Shown here piece by piece: positions 44,921-58,346 of a stretch of 64,000 nucleotides of DNA. The position numbers were made by a program, and so were the translations under genes. The first letter of the stretch is position 1, and the number at the start of each line of letters is the position of its first letter. This stretch comes from Phallus indusiatus. Its lineage: Eukaryota; Basidiomycota; Agaricomycetes; Phallales; Phallaceae. The notes beneath the pieces are model-generated. The model had not been told where the DNA came from and made no database searches. It saw only the letters and a list, made by a program, of their open reading frames with translations. The stretch is from the NCBI GenBank assembly GCA_027605045.1, contig JAQFWX010000159.1:1-64000 (forward strand). Reading direction: 5' to 3'.

Positions 44921-47900
44921 TTAATTCGTATCCTGAAAAATCCGGCGCACAGAACCTCTTCCATCCATCAGCATCCTGCTGCGTCCGATAGTCCTCATTC
45001 TTCGTTGAGTACCTTCGCGAATGCTGCGTATAGCTTCATCCAAATCGCCACGACCGATGCTTCTTTGCCCATTCGGAACTGATGATGGAGGTGCCAAGAG
45101 TGAAGTATTAATCTGCATACCGGTGAGAGGTAATCTTCCGAGAAGAAAAGGGAACGTTACATGAGAAGAAATCTCAGGTTTCTCTTGGACTTGTTGTTCT
45201 TTGGTTAGCATCGCAGGTAATTTGGGTGCGACTTCTGATGCGGCTTTCTAGAAGGAATCAACTCAGTAGACATAAACAATGAAAGCAAGTCAAACAAACG
45301 TCAAGAGCCACTGCAAAGGAGGTTACAAGACCGAAAAACTCCTCGGGCTTCATATTCTCCGAGCTTTCAATATTCTCTCCATAGTATTGAAGAAGGGATT
45401 GCAAGTCCTTGTCGATGGAGTCGCTCATATGTTTCAAAGCAATAATTGACGAAGTGACGTCGTTTGCGAAGGGCTAAAGGGGTCAGCGAGAGTCAACAAC
45501 AAGACAAGAACAGTTAGGGCTTACATCCATAATCACAACAAATTTGTCTCCCGGAAATGCACGCCGTTGTTTCGTTGCCTCAATCTCACTTTTAACTTGA
45601 TCCAAGCCGTTGACAACAGCGCTGACGGAAGTAAAAGTGGTTTGAACGGAAACTATATCGGATCAGTACAGTAACGAAATTTATTTCAGATTCACATACT
45701 ACGAGCTGCGGCTTCAATATGTGGCATATCAGTAATGAAGTGAATCAGTTCTTGATCAGACTGCAAAAGAACTCTTGCTAGATAGTGCAGCAAAGTCGGA
45801 CAGTCGCCTCTGGCTCTAGCGGTCTTGGTTTCTTTCATCTAAAACAGACTGGCTCAGACCTTTCTTCTCGTGGGGTACATCGCCACGTACCTTGAGAAGA
45901 GCTTCCAACTGGAAACCACGAGCATTACCTCTGAAACTAAACCCGTTTAAAGCATTTCCCAGAGTAAGCACAACCTAGACAGGATGGTCAGAAACCAGAT
46001 TTGTTCAACCGCTAATGTTTGGAACTCACCTGGAGAACTTGCTTGAATTTCTTAGAGTTACGCACTTCTCTACAGACTTCGTGAAGAATATTGAGCTCCG
46101 GGCGAATTTCTTCTAAATCGAGATCCAACTTTCTTCGGTAAAGCATACAATCAATACGCTGGGAAAGTCGGGGAATGGTAGATATCTGTATTGTTTTTTA
46201 ATGACGGGACAAAGCATGTGAAAAACTATCCAAACCGCATTGAAATACTGGTCAGCTTTGGCCAGTTTACCTATGTCCTCGAAGTCTTTGATACGTGTTA
46301 CCTGATACGATTGATGTCAGACATTGAATGGATCATGATGAGTTTATGAACGAATACCTCTTCTGGTGTGGGTAGATTCTTCGCGACCATTTTCAAATCG
46401 TCAATCGTGAGTTTATCATCATTAATCTCAAGGATTGCTTGTCGTATATCATCGGGAGGGTATCGAATCCTTGAGAGCATGATACCTGTCCCGGGTTTAC
46501 CACTGAGACCAATTAGTAGCTTTTTTTTTACTTACCAATGTTTTGAGCGCGTGTGATATCAAGCAATGTGGTGACGCCTGGTTTTTTACTCTCTGTGTTA
46601 GTTTGCTTGCTTGAGTTTGGAACATCTTCCAATGAAAAGGTTTCTTCAAGATCTTTCAAATTCAGTTGAAAAGCGAGCGGTGTCAGATCGTTCCAGACAT
46701 TCGATGTAGTATTAGAGTGTGGGAGTTTGTTCCAGAAGAAGGGTTTTAGTCGTTTTTTGGGACGGGTTACTTTAAGCGGTTTGCTTTTATTCCAGGCAGA
46801 TGGCGGCGGCGGAGGTCCTGGTGGTGGCGGTGGCGGTGGAAAGACGTTTAACGGAGGACCACCTGATGGAGGTGGCGGAGGTGGCGGCGGTGGTGGCGGT
46901 GGAGTATCGCCTTGTGAGAGTTTACCCGAGACAGGAGGGGGCGGAGGAGGAGGAGGAGGAGGAGGAGGAGGTGGTGGTGGTGGTGGTGGTGGTGGTAATG
47001 CTTGGAGATCAGTTGAAGGCGGAGAGAAGGTTGGGGGAGGTGGAGGTGGAGGTGGAGGCGGCGGTGGAGGGAGTACCGTCGTATCTGAGTTCACTGTAGC
47101 ATCAGAGAGCCCTTGCGTTGCGTGAGGTGGGGGCGGAGGGGGCGGAGGGGGAGGCGGTAAAGACGCGGCAGTATTAGCACGTTTGGGGGTGGGATTGGGA
47201 GGCGGAGGTGGAGGTGCAACACGAGCTTTAAACTCTTTCTCGGACTTCGTGCTCTGTGCAGCTGCGAGTTGCTCAGTGAGTACAGTTATCTGTTTCCGCA
47301 AAGATTGTATTTCTTCTTCCTTAAGAGTAAGACTTTCAATTGCTTGGGAAGCGATTTGTTGAGCATCAATCTCAGGCTCCCGCTCAGCAGAATCCTGTTG
47401 CAGTCCGGCCTGGAATCGAGAATATACCGATTCCAACGCCCTCTTTAGATACTTGATCTCTTTATCTCGTTGATTAACCGTGTCATCCAACTCAGCAAGC
47501 TGAAAGTCTATATCAGAAAGGAGCTATACAAGGGCTCTGCTATCAAACCTTAGCCTTTAATTTAGTGACCTCGTCATTCAATGATTGCCATTTGACGCGA
47601 TCTCGTTCGCGTCTTGCGCGTTCATCCTAGACCAACGTCAGAAACAAACATACATATTGAGAAAGTAGCAGCTCACAGGGTCTCTATCGACAACAGGGTT
47701 GCTTGCTCGAAGACGATCAAGTTCGCCTGACAATTGGAGGACTTGCTTTTCTTTGGAAACAAGGCGTTGAACAAGACCTTGGAAGCTAGGGTTTGCCTGT
47801 TATGCATACATATATCTTAGTTTCTACTAACAAGGTAAGCTAAACTCACGTCTGCTCCAGGTCGACCTGGTTTGGAAGGTGCTTCAAGGTTGAGCGGCAA

Positions 47901-50900
47901 AGTTCTTAATGTATTAACTTCCGCCGTCTGCTGATCAAGCTCGCTTTTCAGCCGTTCGCGCTAACGTCAACATTATTCCAAGTCGCCAGAATATACTCTT
48001 GGTGTAATCGCCTTACCTCGATATTCAGCTCTTCAACCCGAAGACGAAGACGATCCAGTTCGTCTTCTACATCAGGATCAAATCCTGTTTGTGTAACATT
48101 AGTGCGTAAGTCTTGCCCTGTGATGTCTTGTATTGATGTCGTGAATGTTTGAAGGAGCATTCGCCAACTATCGTCACTATAATTTCCTTAGTTTGAGTTG
48201 TGCACTTATTCATAATTGCGCCATACATATTATCCAATAAAGCTGCCTGCTGAACAAATTTATCGAGTACAACGAATAGATCCGCTTTGTTTTGCCTGTT
48301 TATGGATAAGAACAACGCATACTGTGAGGCTTATTTATCGAGAACTCACAATGGCAAGTCCTTCTCAAGAATGACAGTGTACCACTTCAATGTGTCAACC
48401 ATCATTGGGTATATATCTTTATGTTGTTTGGCGATTGTAATGAGGCTCTCCAATGTCAGCTCTGATTCCGACTGTGACCGCTCACGCCTTCTAAACCGGC
48501 TTCGGGTGCGCTCACGAAGATCTTCCTCGTCTTCAAATTTCTCCTCGGTGTACACATTGATCTGAGTGAGAAGAGCCTCTGGAGGCTTCATATATTTCAA
48601 ATTCTGGAGATTTCCATCATAAACTCAGAGTCTAGATGGACAAGAAACAACACGTACTACAATCGCCTCGTTCAGACCTCTCCTGGTGAACTCATCTCGC
48701 AGCATGACGCGTTCTTCAACATCGTCAGAACAGTTAGTCAAAGCATTGATTAATGCTAGAACAGCTGTCCGACCATCCCACAGGCTATCGCTCTCATGTG
48801 TTTTTTCTCCATCATGGTCCGAGGATTGGAGAAGCGACACGAGACATTGAAAACGGTATGTCTCATCAAAAACTGAACGAAATTCAGACATAGCCGATAG
48901 GACCAATCTGTGCCCATCAGTTATGGAGAGTACGCATATGGCGGCCAAGACTTCAGCCGCTAAAGCATACAATCTAGGCGAAGGAATGCTCAAGGTGTAT
49001 GTAATGTGGTCTACCAGTGCGGGAGAAGCCAGAACGCAATTAAAGCCAGACTGGACAAAACGTATAAGTGGGAGGATTGGAAGAATGTTTAAAAACTTAC
49101 CGGCGTGTTTAGCAGTACCCGTAAACATCTTATAACTTCCAGTACCACAGTTTGTTGAACGTCGGTCAGTAGTTTATGTCGACTAGAATTCTTCCCGACT
49201 AAACCGGCTAACACTTTCCCTAATGCATCCATGCCACTGCCGCGTACAAATTCGTCTATCCATGTAATGTTGGTGGTAGACAAGTGAACACGCAAGGATA
49301 TCAAATGCTTGACCAAACGAGTATCTGTCGCTTTCCTAAGTCTCAAGAGTCACCAACGATTAATGATGTATATACAACGAATGATAAACGTACCATTTTT
49401 GTATGCCATCGATGTACCACTGCGGAGTGTTAGCATTCTTGCCATCTGGAGATTTTTTGTCCGAATGATCCTTTCCACCTGAGCTATTCCACCAGCTGCT
49501 CCACAAGCTGCCCGTGTTTTGAGGAACTAGAGAAGCCGACGCGCCTTCCTCGGACGCAGAGTCAGATCCGTGAGCTTCTTTCGTCGACGAGGGTGAGCTA
49601 TTTCCCCAGCCAACTCCAGAAAAGCGCTTCATTATACTCTCTCCCGTTAATTGAGGTGCAATCTTGGATAATAAAGGTCCAGAACTACCAGGCGACACAG
49701 CCTGGGAAGTAGTAGAACGTTTATCCCGTGATGGCTGAGCCTGCGCATTCTGATGGAGTAAATATGATTTCCTGTCAGGCGGAAGTAGGCGCATAGCATC
49801 ACGTTGAGGTCCTTTGATTCCCAGCTCGTCCATCATCGATTCGAAAGCGACAGAGTCAAACTCTTCAAATGTCTCACTTTGGCCATCGTCGCTTGTATCG
49901 TCTTTGATACTTGGATAGCTTCTCATAGTATCAGACTTGAAACCAGGTATACTTTTCTCTACGAGTATCGGCCCACTGACATTCTTGCGAACGGCTATTG
50001 ATGACGATGAAGAAGCCGACCCGCCGCCTATCCAATCGTCGAACAATGTTGACAAGCGATTTTTACTATTGACTGATTCGCTGGTACTAGATTGGCTCTT
50101 TGCAGTTGCGAACTGTGTTGCGCCAGTTACCGCCTTCGCTGTACCTTCACCTTCGTCATCTGGTATTGGTTCTGGTGATAGGCTCCGTGGATCAGGATGG
50201 TCAATTGCTCTATCACTAGAAGGAACAAAACGCGATTTGGACGTAGGGCGGCGGTACCACTCATCCGGCACACAAAAACGATAGCGCGTTCCCGATGTCT
50301 TCTTCGCAATTTTATCGGACATTATACTTGAGTTGTGCAGTGGCGTTACCTCTTTCTAAACATGAATAACGCAACTCATAATATATAATTTGAGATATAG
50401 TACCTTCGGGTTTGCCATCTCTTGCCATTGACACCTCTTCAATAACATAATCAACAGTACCACCACCGGATCCAGAGAGAACCTTGGCAAGTCCCAGTTC
50501 ATCACAAATGTTACTGATAACATCCTCCACGGTGGTACTCCGAGCTAGGTAAGAGATCCAGCTGAATCCATCAGGTATTTCAGGTACACGCAAGAAAGCT
50601 AAACGCAAATTGAGGTTGGGGTGCAATGATACCAGCCGAAACTGAGGGGTATGAAGGTGTCCTGTCAGAGGAAAGGCTGAAAAACGACGTTTTGAATGGG
50701 ATGTAGGTGTCGATGTTTGAACGAGATGTTGAACTAAGGTTGACGACGGAGGAAGAATACCTATGATTACGGAATTCGACGTTTAAACATTTAAGGTCTA
50801 ACTAGCTCAGGCTTACCAGATGATAATGTTTCAAGTTCTGAATCCTCCCATAACCGTCCTGGGGGTTCCTTTCGTATCTTTTGGAGAGCCCATTCATCAT

Positions 50901-51051
50901 GTTTCCAATCGCCAAGGACTTCTTCACAGACATCTTCCAGCACTTTGAGAGTGTCGATTACGTCTTTGGCCGTTGATTTAGAAGTTATAGAAGCAAAATG
51001 TAGAGAGCCAGAGGGAAGAAGAATAGGTGCGATAGTGGTTTGCTCGGTCAT
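44921..51051 (-). CDS. Formin (diaphanous-related; FH1-FH2 actin nucleator)
   Basis: A gene of about 20 exons encoding roughly 1,500-1,700 residues. N-terminal part (51051 to about 50320) has a beta-rich RA-like segment (LHFASITSKSTAKDVIDTLK; FSWISYLARSTTVEDVISNI); a Ser-rich linker; the GBD/FH3 region (WYIDGIQKW, WIDEFVRGSGMDALGKVLAG, QQTVVLEVIRCLRVLLNTPV, GRTAVLALINALTNCSDDVE) between about 49800 and 48600; coiled coils near 47500-48100; a very long FH1 with runs of 5-20 prolines (46800-47200); then FH2 with RLKPFFWNKLPHSNTTSNVW, RYPPDDIRQAILEINDDKLT and the LGNALNGFSFRGNARGFQLE motif. The C-terminus has a DAD-like DLDEAIRSIREGTQRRMRT. Formins nucleate and processively elongate unbranched actin filaments for polarity and cytokinesis; the DAD-DID pair gives autoinhibition relieved by Rho GTPases. 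Exact exon ends were not all fixed. Confidence 0.93.
46790..47220 (-). repeat. Low-complexity FH1 coding repeats (poly-proline)
   Basis: On the plus strand this is nearly uninterrupted ggtggt/ggaggc. It encodes the profilin-binding proline runs of the formin. Long runs such as 18 or more prolines are prone to length variation. Confidence 0.9.
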
Positions 51052-51697
51052 GAAAGGGTCATAAGACGCGGTATGGCCCGGGCCCGCGTCGGTATAACTT
51101 GTAGATGTGAATTTGCGATTATTTCGGGATATCGATGATCTAGAACCAGATGCACAAAATGGTATACGAGGAAAAAAATTGTCACAAAAAAATAATGTGA
51201 AATGTTAAATTGCTGCAGTTGTCATACGTATTTGCGGGGCACACGCTCAGCCGCTAAGAGAGCCGGCGGTTACCGAGGAAGTCTTCTTCCCATGCTGTAA
51301 GCGTGACTATTATGACTAGACCCAATCGAGAATATGTATGTAGATCTTCCCGTTTCATGAAAAAAAATAAAAATAAAATAAAATAAAACTCTCCCAAATT
51401 GCCAAAGATCTCCTGATATGGACTTTCTTGAAGACATCAAGGGTAATAAAGCAATCGTAATTTTTTGGCATTCAAAATAAATTATTTCGTTTCGCGTAAA
51501 ATTCCAGTAATTAGTAATTCAGTAGAGAAAAAGACACCATTTTTTTTAGCTAGAGGTTTACATGAAGAGGAGGAAAATTTCGAGAGCGTTTCGAAAGCAA
51601 GTTCACAACACGTTCACAGCAACCAGTACTGAAGATGTAACTAGCTCTACCATCCAGTCAGAGAGTAATTTTCCACGCGCAGCATTGGAAAGAAATA
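51052..51697. other. Intergenic between the formin and the Zn2Cys6 gene
   Basis: About 650 bases, AT-rich, with an A-rich patch aaaataaaataaaataaaa near 51370. No gene seen. Confidence 0.5.
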
Positions 51698-53890
51698 TTA
51701 GCAATGTTCACACCTGCTAATCGTCAGCCTTTTGTAAAAGACGAGAGGGAGGAGGTGCTCACAGACAACGGGTAAATAAGCGGCGAACTTTTTCATCGCC
51801 ACAAGGATGAACTGCACTCTAGTTATCCATAATCTTTCTTCATCTGGATGGAGGGGACTAGCGGACATCTCTTTAAGAATAGCATCGATAGTCCATTCCC
51901 AACAGAGCTGGAGTGAAGAGTGTATGTCAGATAAGAAGGATGTTTTGATAGACAGAACGTACACCGATAATTGGGTCTAAATGCGCGAAGTCTTCGTCAC
52001 GCAGTTCATGGACAAGAGCAGTAACCTCTCCAGCCATATCAAGACATTTCTCCCCACACCGAGGAGGGCATGTTTGAGCCAGCTTCGTGAGTGTAACGAA
52101 TACTTGCGTGTGCATACTTAAAATCGACAAGTCCACGTTGCTGGCCATTTCTGATGATGGTACCACGTATATAGATGGAAGGACGTTTCGCAATTCTCGT
52201 GCTTCCCCAAAGAGTGCATTCGTTTCATCTTTTCATAAAGGTCAGTGACAAAAAGGAGCCGAGTGGACGAATTGACGTACATATGTTTTTCATTCCTTCA
52301 AGTTGACTTATCTTGTACATCAGTGATGCGCACCTCACCCTAAATTGTATTAATGAGCTTTGATCCAAAGGTGGTCTGTTCACTCCAGGAGACAATGACG
52401 GTGTCGCAGGCTGACTCTGAGAACCAGTTGTGTTGCGTAGGGCAAGAAGTCCCGGTCCTAGATTGTTCAAACCTCGTTTGGCACGGAAAATTTGTTCAAG
52501 CTTTTCCGGGAAGAATGCTAAAGATTCGATCTGAGTGGCGATGAATCGATCAACGATATATGCGCATTGAACTACTAGCAATTCTTCGTCGTCGCAAGTT
52601 TGTGCAACGACGCAAATATCGGGATGACGGTTTGAGGTTTTGTCAAGCTCCAGAAGATAACCAAATGCTACCGCGATGTGCGTGGAAGCCTCTTTGAGGC
52701 AATCGTCCATATAGAAATACATGGCGAGAGCTAGGGTCGCTCGTATGAAATCGAACACATCCTGTCGTGGTAGAGGAAAAGGTTGAGGCCGCAGAGCAAA
52801 CTGTACCCGTTGACGAAAACGATGTTCGTGTTGACGGACGTCGATTTTCTCGGTAGAAAAACGACATGAGACGGTGAATAATGCATAAAGGAGGCAGTCT
52901 TGGATTGCTCGGGCGCCACCTCGAGTGTTAAAGCGGGACAGTAGCTCTGTCTTGGAGATATCCAAGCAACATTGAGAAAGGTGAGGAAGGGAAGCGTGAA
53001 ATCTAGAACAAGCCTCGTGTTAACGAAATTAATTTGCTACAATCGAAGAGGCTTACAGTATTGATTGAGTCTTCTCCGTCAGTTTTACGTCAAATATGGC
53101 AGACGGAGCGACGCCGGATTGAGAAAAGTTGAAAAGATCAACTGGCAAGCATTCCTGCCCTTGAGTGAGAGAAACATCAGGAAGTACCAATGATTCAATG
53201 GAAGAAAGGGGTGATAGATCAAGCGAGCTTAGACTATCGGGACTGTCGAACACCATGCCAAAATCTTGTTGTTTAAGAGGTTGAACGGCATCAAGTTGGG
53301 GTATTGTGTTTGAAAAGGTGAGTCCCAAAACGGGTTCATGATGAACAAACAGCATGGGATGAACTTGACTTTGTAGTTTTCGATTGAGATCCTTCTGGTC
53401 TTCTAGTATTTGCATGAGATTACGACTTTCCTGACGCGCGGCTTCGAGTGAGACTTCCAGGTTTTCAACCTTGAACTGAAGTTGACGTTGCTTTCCTTTT
53501 TAAAAGACTCAGGATGTGAATGAATGAATGCATAAGTTATATTACCCCAAGTTTCTGGGTCATCAAATATACATTGTTTGCCAAATTTGTTGCAGTAGAA
53601 GCACTCAGGCCTAACGCCATCGCATTTCTGAAGACCAAAAAATTCACTAAGCTGTTGAGAGCAGGAAACATGTACACATACTATTTTTTTCGTTCTACAC
53701 ACCAAACAAGCCTTGTCGTGGAAATTTTTGAAAAGATCAATTAGTGTGAGGGGTGGCGAAGCATTTCAATCGAGCTCACCTTTCCGCGTTTTAAAATGAA
53801 GCGGCGATCTTTGACAGGGGAGGAAGGAGGCTCACTCTGAGGCTTCACGTTGGACTTGGATTTCGAGGTTTTCTTCTTAGTGGGTGGCAT
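51698..53890 (-). CDS. Zn(2)-Cys(6) transcription factor
   Basis: The gene starts at the ATG at 53890 (MPPTKKKTSKSKSNVKPQSE), a basic Ser/Pro-rich stretch. After an intron, two exons assemble ACLVCRTKKI plus KCDGVRPECFYCNKFGKQC, a perfect C-x2-C-x6-C-x6-C-x2-C-x6-C binuclear zinc cluster. A coiled coil follows (QFKVENLEVSLEAARQESRN then LMQILEDQKDLNRKL), giving dimerisation. A helical middle region (LPRQDVFDFIRATLALAMYF, DDEELLVVQCAYIVDRFIA, FFPEKLEQIFRAKRGL, CLDMAGEVTALVHELRDEDF, WTIDAILKEMSASPLHPDEE) resembles the regulatory halves of fungal transcription factors. The stop at 51698 is the best reading of the last exon but not certain. Targets unknown. Confidence 0.85.
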
Positions 53891-56598
53891 TACAGAGAGG
53901 GAGGGGAATGGGAAACAGTCGAGAATATTAACATCGATTGATATGGCAGTTTTTGTAGACTGCCGGGGTCAGAAAAAAAGAAGTCTCTTAAACCAAAAAA
54001 GAGACTTCAAGGCTGCCAGTGCCGATAAAATGCTCCAAATATGGTCTTCGAAAACGTGGATGGGCGGCATGGGAAGCGAAAGCCTTTTTACTACAATTTT
54101 CGGATAATCCAGGAATCATGTTGGAGAGTATTGAATTCCAAGTCCGCCGTCCCTTGAGGACCAGGACCTGTGAGACTGTGACACGAAAGTATGGTTGGCC
54201 AGTCAAATGGCCGAAGGGCTAAACCAGCTCGGACCCAGAAGCAGTAAATAGTCCCTAACTAACCGACCAATGGCAAGCGTCCATATGACTTATATATGTT
54301 ACATCATTTCCCACTCCGAGTCCCCTTTGTTCCTTTTAGAGCGTATGAATTAGATGCCTTATGTTCAATTTTTAAAAGAATAATCCCGTAGGTTATTTTG
54401 CAGCTGCTGAACTTGAATTCCAGAAGGCGGTGAGTGTGAAGTACTACATATAAAAATCATTTCTCCCATACCTTATCGATGTCTTATCAAAATTTTTGCG
54501 TGCCCATCTAAATGGATTCAAGTGAGTTCTCAATTCCTTGAGGAAGCGAGCGGAGAGTCGACAGGATTCATGCAAAAAAGCAGCGAGAAACATGCCGGAA
54601 AGGGCAAGCCGGTTAATACATAAAAATAATAGCCTAGAACTGGTTTGGTGCCTCGGCTGGCCAACATTGTGCGAGCGGCGTGTTGATTATCAGCATTATC
54701 AATATATGCGAGCCTAAATGCTGTATATGCATGGGATGATCAACGTCGACATTCTGATACATAATTGATTGCGGTGGGATGCTCACGAATATAATTAATT
54801 TTCATGGTTAAAATTTCAATCTGATAATCCGATGTCCCTCGATCGATAACATTTGTTTCTGTCAATCTTGATACAACTCAGTACTCAAAGCCTAACATGT
54901 CCCTACAGGGATCTGAAACTAAAAACGTGTTCGAGTGCCCGGGTAAAAGCTAATATACATGAAGCTTCAAGTTCTGAGGACATAGGAGTACTTTCCCTCT
55001 AGTACGAAAGAGACTAAGTCAATACTCACCAAGGTTGATGAGCTCAAATGCATCGGATGATTTTTTTTTCGAGTATGCAGATCACTGATGCGTTTGAGAA
55101 AATAAAAGAGTAAGATTGTACGCGAAGTAACCGGCGGCGCGATCTCAAACCCAGCGCTCGTTGTTTCGCTGAAAATAGATTATCTCCATTGAGTGATTAT
55201 GACTCAATTAGATTGTTCTCCTACATAAAACTTGTCATCTGCTTCTCAAGTTTAGAACGTCCAGAAGAAAATCGAGTCTGGGAATACAGGAAGACAATGC
55301 AATATCTTCGGGGATAAGTATGTCCGAGGGACCTTTCTACACAAGCACAAAAGATCCCTACGCGTTGAATTTGAAGAAACAATTTCGGAGTTCACCAATA
55401 GATTAACGTTGTGATTAAAAAAACGCGAAAACCGTGCATTTGATTCTCGGCACGCTATGCCCCCATCGCCCGTGAGAATTAGGGTGTAATCCGAACTTCC
55501 TAAAGATCTTCAGACTTCACCTTATCTCTATCCTATACAAATGCTACCTCATTGACGGAAAGACCGAGCTAACATAGTGGTTGTGTATCACTTCTTCCGT
55601 CTAACTCTGAAGGAATAGCGGGGAAAAGGACAAGAATTCTGAAATGGATCCTGTATTTTTGTGAATTATAAAATACTTATCTTAAATGGTGCCTCAAGCC
55701 GAATGCAAATTTTATCATTATATTACGGCGCTCAGGGTTCCTATATGTTTCCTGACGATCAAAGGCGTAAGCCTGGGGCATATTTTGACAATAAAAATGG
55801 AACACACTATTACAGTAATGTGGCAAAATATTCCTTTTACTCGGCTTCTTAATCGAAGCGATCTTTTTCTTGCCGCTTCTGGATGGCCATAAACACTCGT
55901 GCCCGGGCCGCGGACTTAACGAATGGCCGTAAATTGCGTATTATGAAAATTGGATGTCATTGGCTTCAAGACTTTCTTGCTATGTTACAGGAGTTGAATC
56001 GCACCCGACATCCTGCGAAAAAAAAACAACTCACCCCATCATCTGGATGCAGAAAAGATAAGCGAGAAGATTGGACGAAGAAGAAACGGCCTATCTCGGT
56101 CAAGAACTCATGTGAAAGACCAGAAATGGAGTTATCGGTGCCAAAGATTCTCGGAACGTTCCGCCTGACGTATTAGCAGCACTGCCCGATATCCGAAGTT
56201 GCTTGGAACTAGGCGCAGAATATGAATGTTTTAATTATTTTGCACACCAAAAGTCTGAGTGATATGTGCTTGATGAGTCCCACACTTCCCATTCCGCTGT
56301 TCAACGTGGGTAAAGGCCCTCTTGTCTGACTGCATGTGACTGTATTAATTGATCAAGGGTTTCCCCATTTAAGGAAGACTCTCAAAAGTACTCCAAACAG
56401 GAGCTTAATTGTTTTTGAGGGAAGAAAAGGGGAAATAATTATGCTAACAAGAATGAAAAATGGCGAGAAAATAAATGTGGTTCGCCGAAAGAACGGCTCG
56501 TCACCCCATTGTCACGTTGTCACGTCCTGATCACACTCGATGCACACGAATCACGATCGAAGATAATTCGAAGCTGAATATTGTTTCTGCAATTTTTT
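53891..56598. other. Gene-poor region of about 2.7 kb
   Basis: No frame here shows a domain or a consistent splice pattern. I see no transposon signature either. It may hold decayed elements or long regulatory sequence. Confidence 0.5.
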
Positions 56599-57179
56599 TC
56601 ATCTGAGGTTGAACGGAAATTGTGAGAAGATATAATAACAACTGCACTGAACGCTCAACAAAATCTCAATCTGAGAACATCGGTCGCGCGGTAAAAGACT
56701 GCGGCAGAGCAGAGCACCGTCAGTTTGGTTCGCTTTTTTCCAAGTCAATTTTTGATTCACCCATTTCAAAAGCTCATTGTAACTGAAGTCTTCAAATTCT
56801 GTCACAAAAGGGACATAATCTCCGGATGACTCCGACAGGTTTCGAGCAGATTGAGCTGGCTCACGCAGCACGCAGAGAATGACGTCCTGGCTTATTCCCA
56901 GCGTCTGCTGCAATATTGAAATGGTTTTTGGTGAAAATACCAATTTCCAGGTTTGTCTTATTCTTTGAATCTATTAAAACTTAAATTCTATTTTACAGTT
57001 AGAATACTACCCCAATTACCGGTCCCATCCTTATGCGCCGAGTACAGTTTCACACTTCCCGGAATCCCGGTCAAGCCCTCAATTCTGTCAATTTCAACGT
57101 TTCGCCCCATATTAATGAAGAAACTCCCAATTCTCTCATAATTGTCGAGACGCAAAGGTATTGATATCTGGTCTTCCAT
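56599..57179 (-). CDS. Possible uncharacterised gene, incompletely modelled
   Basis: A frame from an ATG at 57179 (MEDQISIPLRLDNYERIGSF) runs 63 codons to 56988 and ends GTGNWGSILTVK at a stop. A second frame, 56599-56943, contains VILCVLREPAQSARNLSESS and FEDFSYNELLKWVNQKLTWK, of coding appearance. I could not join the two with a donor and acceptor that keep frame. They may be two exons of one gene, or remnants. Family not recognised. Confidence 0.25.
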
Positions 57180-57568
57180 CCCCTCATACTAATTTATTTG
57201 GTTTCTGATTAAGTAGACTGGGGGCCCATCCAGGCATACACCCAGATCGGTTCTGAAGAATATTTATTCATTTTTCTCAAGTAATAAAGCTTCAAGTACC
57301 ACTATTCCTTGAAAAGAGACAAGCTTTGGTTCACTGCCATGTATCATTGTTGTAAACCTGGACAATGTGCCATGGACTATGCGGATTCAGCAAAAACCAA
57401 GACCCTGCTACGGTTGTAGACTTGAAGATGATATTTTAAGCTGTGGGTAATTAAATTAATGGTATAAACAAGCTAATGAAGAATCCAGCAGCGCTCTAGT
57501 AAACCCAGACCGAGTGCGTTTTTGAAATAAATTTTAGCGTTCAGTCTTGTCCCTTGGACGTAAACTCG

Positions 57569-58300
57569 TCATAAAACCCACTGAAGTACTCCAGAGAACT
57601 TCCGTCCACTTTTTATACGCAGTAAATATGAATGTCCGCCCTCCCAAATTTCTATGTAAACAGGGTCGAACCTCTGCAGCTCAGCCTCCGGACCTTATTT
57701 AAAATGTACGGTTTAGCGTCTTCTACGCTGCAACACCCTTTAACTGACTGCCATTCATAAAATGTCAATAATAAATAGATGCCGGAGGTAGTAACACCCG
57801 GACTTCTGTTATTGCGATCTTCAGCCAAGATGCCATTGGAGTACCATTCCCGTAGTCCCCATTGGGAGGCATGATATAGCAGTAATGAACTCTCGTTTTC
57901 TTTCGCATAGCTTACTTTTATATAGATATTTCTAGCTCCCATTAATATCGAATCATCACCTATCGCGTTCAACACGAGGTTCGGCCGGACCTAAAGTGAG
58001 ACAAAGCCTCATGCGCCTCCAAATCTTTAAACACCTAGTACCAGTACGACCGACCGATACCTTTGAGTTCTAAACAGGGATGTTCTTGAGTTAAATATGG
58101 CATACGAACTTAAAGATGTACGTTCTCATATCTTCAACTTTGTTACACGCAAATCTGAGGCGACCTGCAGAGGCTGTGTTGAGGTACTGCCGTAGATCTC
58201 GTGCCAATTTGATTGATATATCATCGAGTTCGTCGCAACTGACACCTGGAGCGCTTTTCATTTTTGGGCGTCGAAATGCCTTATTAACTTTCTTGTTCAT
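57569..58300 (-). CDS. Uncharacterised gene head-to-head with the F-box gene, partly modelled
   Basis: A first exon from the ATG at 58300 encodes MNKKVNKAFRRPKMKSAPGV then DELDDISIKLARDLRQYLNT and GRLRFACNKVEDMRTYIFKF. Splicing in phase 0 to an exon ending at about 57998 gives VRPNLVLNAIGDDSILMGAR with NIYIK before a GTAAGC donor. The last coding stretch probably ends LQRFDPVYIEIWEGGHSYLL then RIKSGRKFSGVLQWVL with the stop at 57569-57571. The middle junctions are unresolved. The ATG is 46 bases from the F-box gene start. I do not recognise a family, and a decayed gene is possible. Confidence 0.35.
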
Positions 58301-58346
58301 GCGATAACCTCTTAGCCACTAGTACTCTCCCGCCACACACATAATA

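Noticed and set aside
46727..47125. Poly-glycine open frame on the plus strand
   Set aside because: It is the antisense shadow of the formin FH1 proline repeats; repeated ggt triplets stay open in several frames.
52353..52544. Plus-strand frame within the Zn2Cys6 gene
   Set aside because: Antisense shadow of a conserved helical region of the transcription factor.
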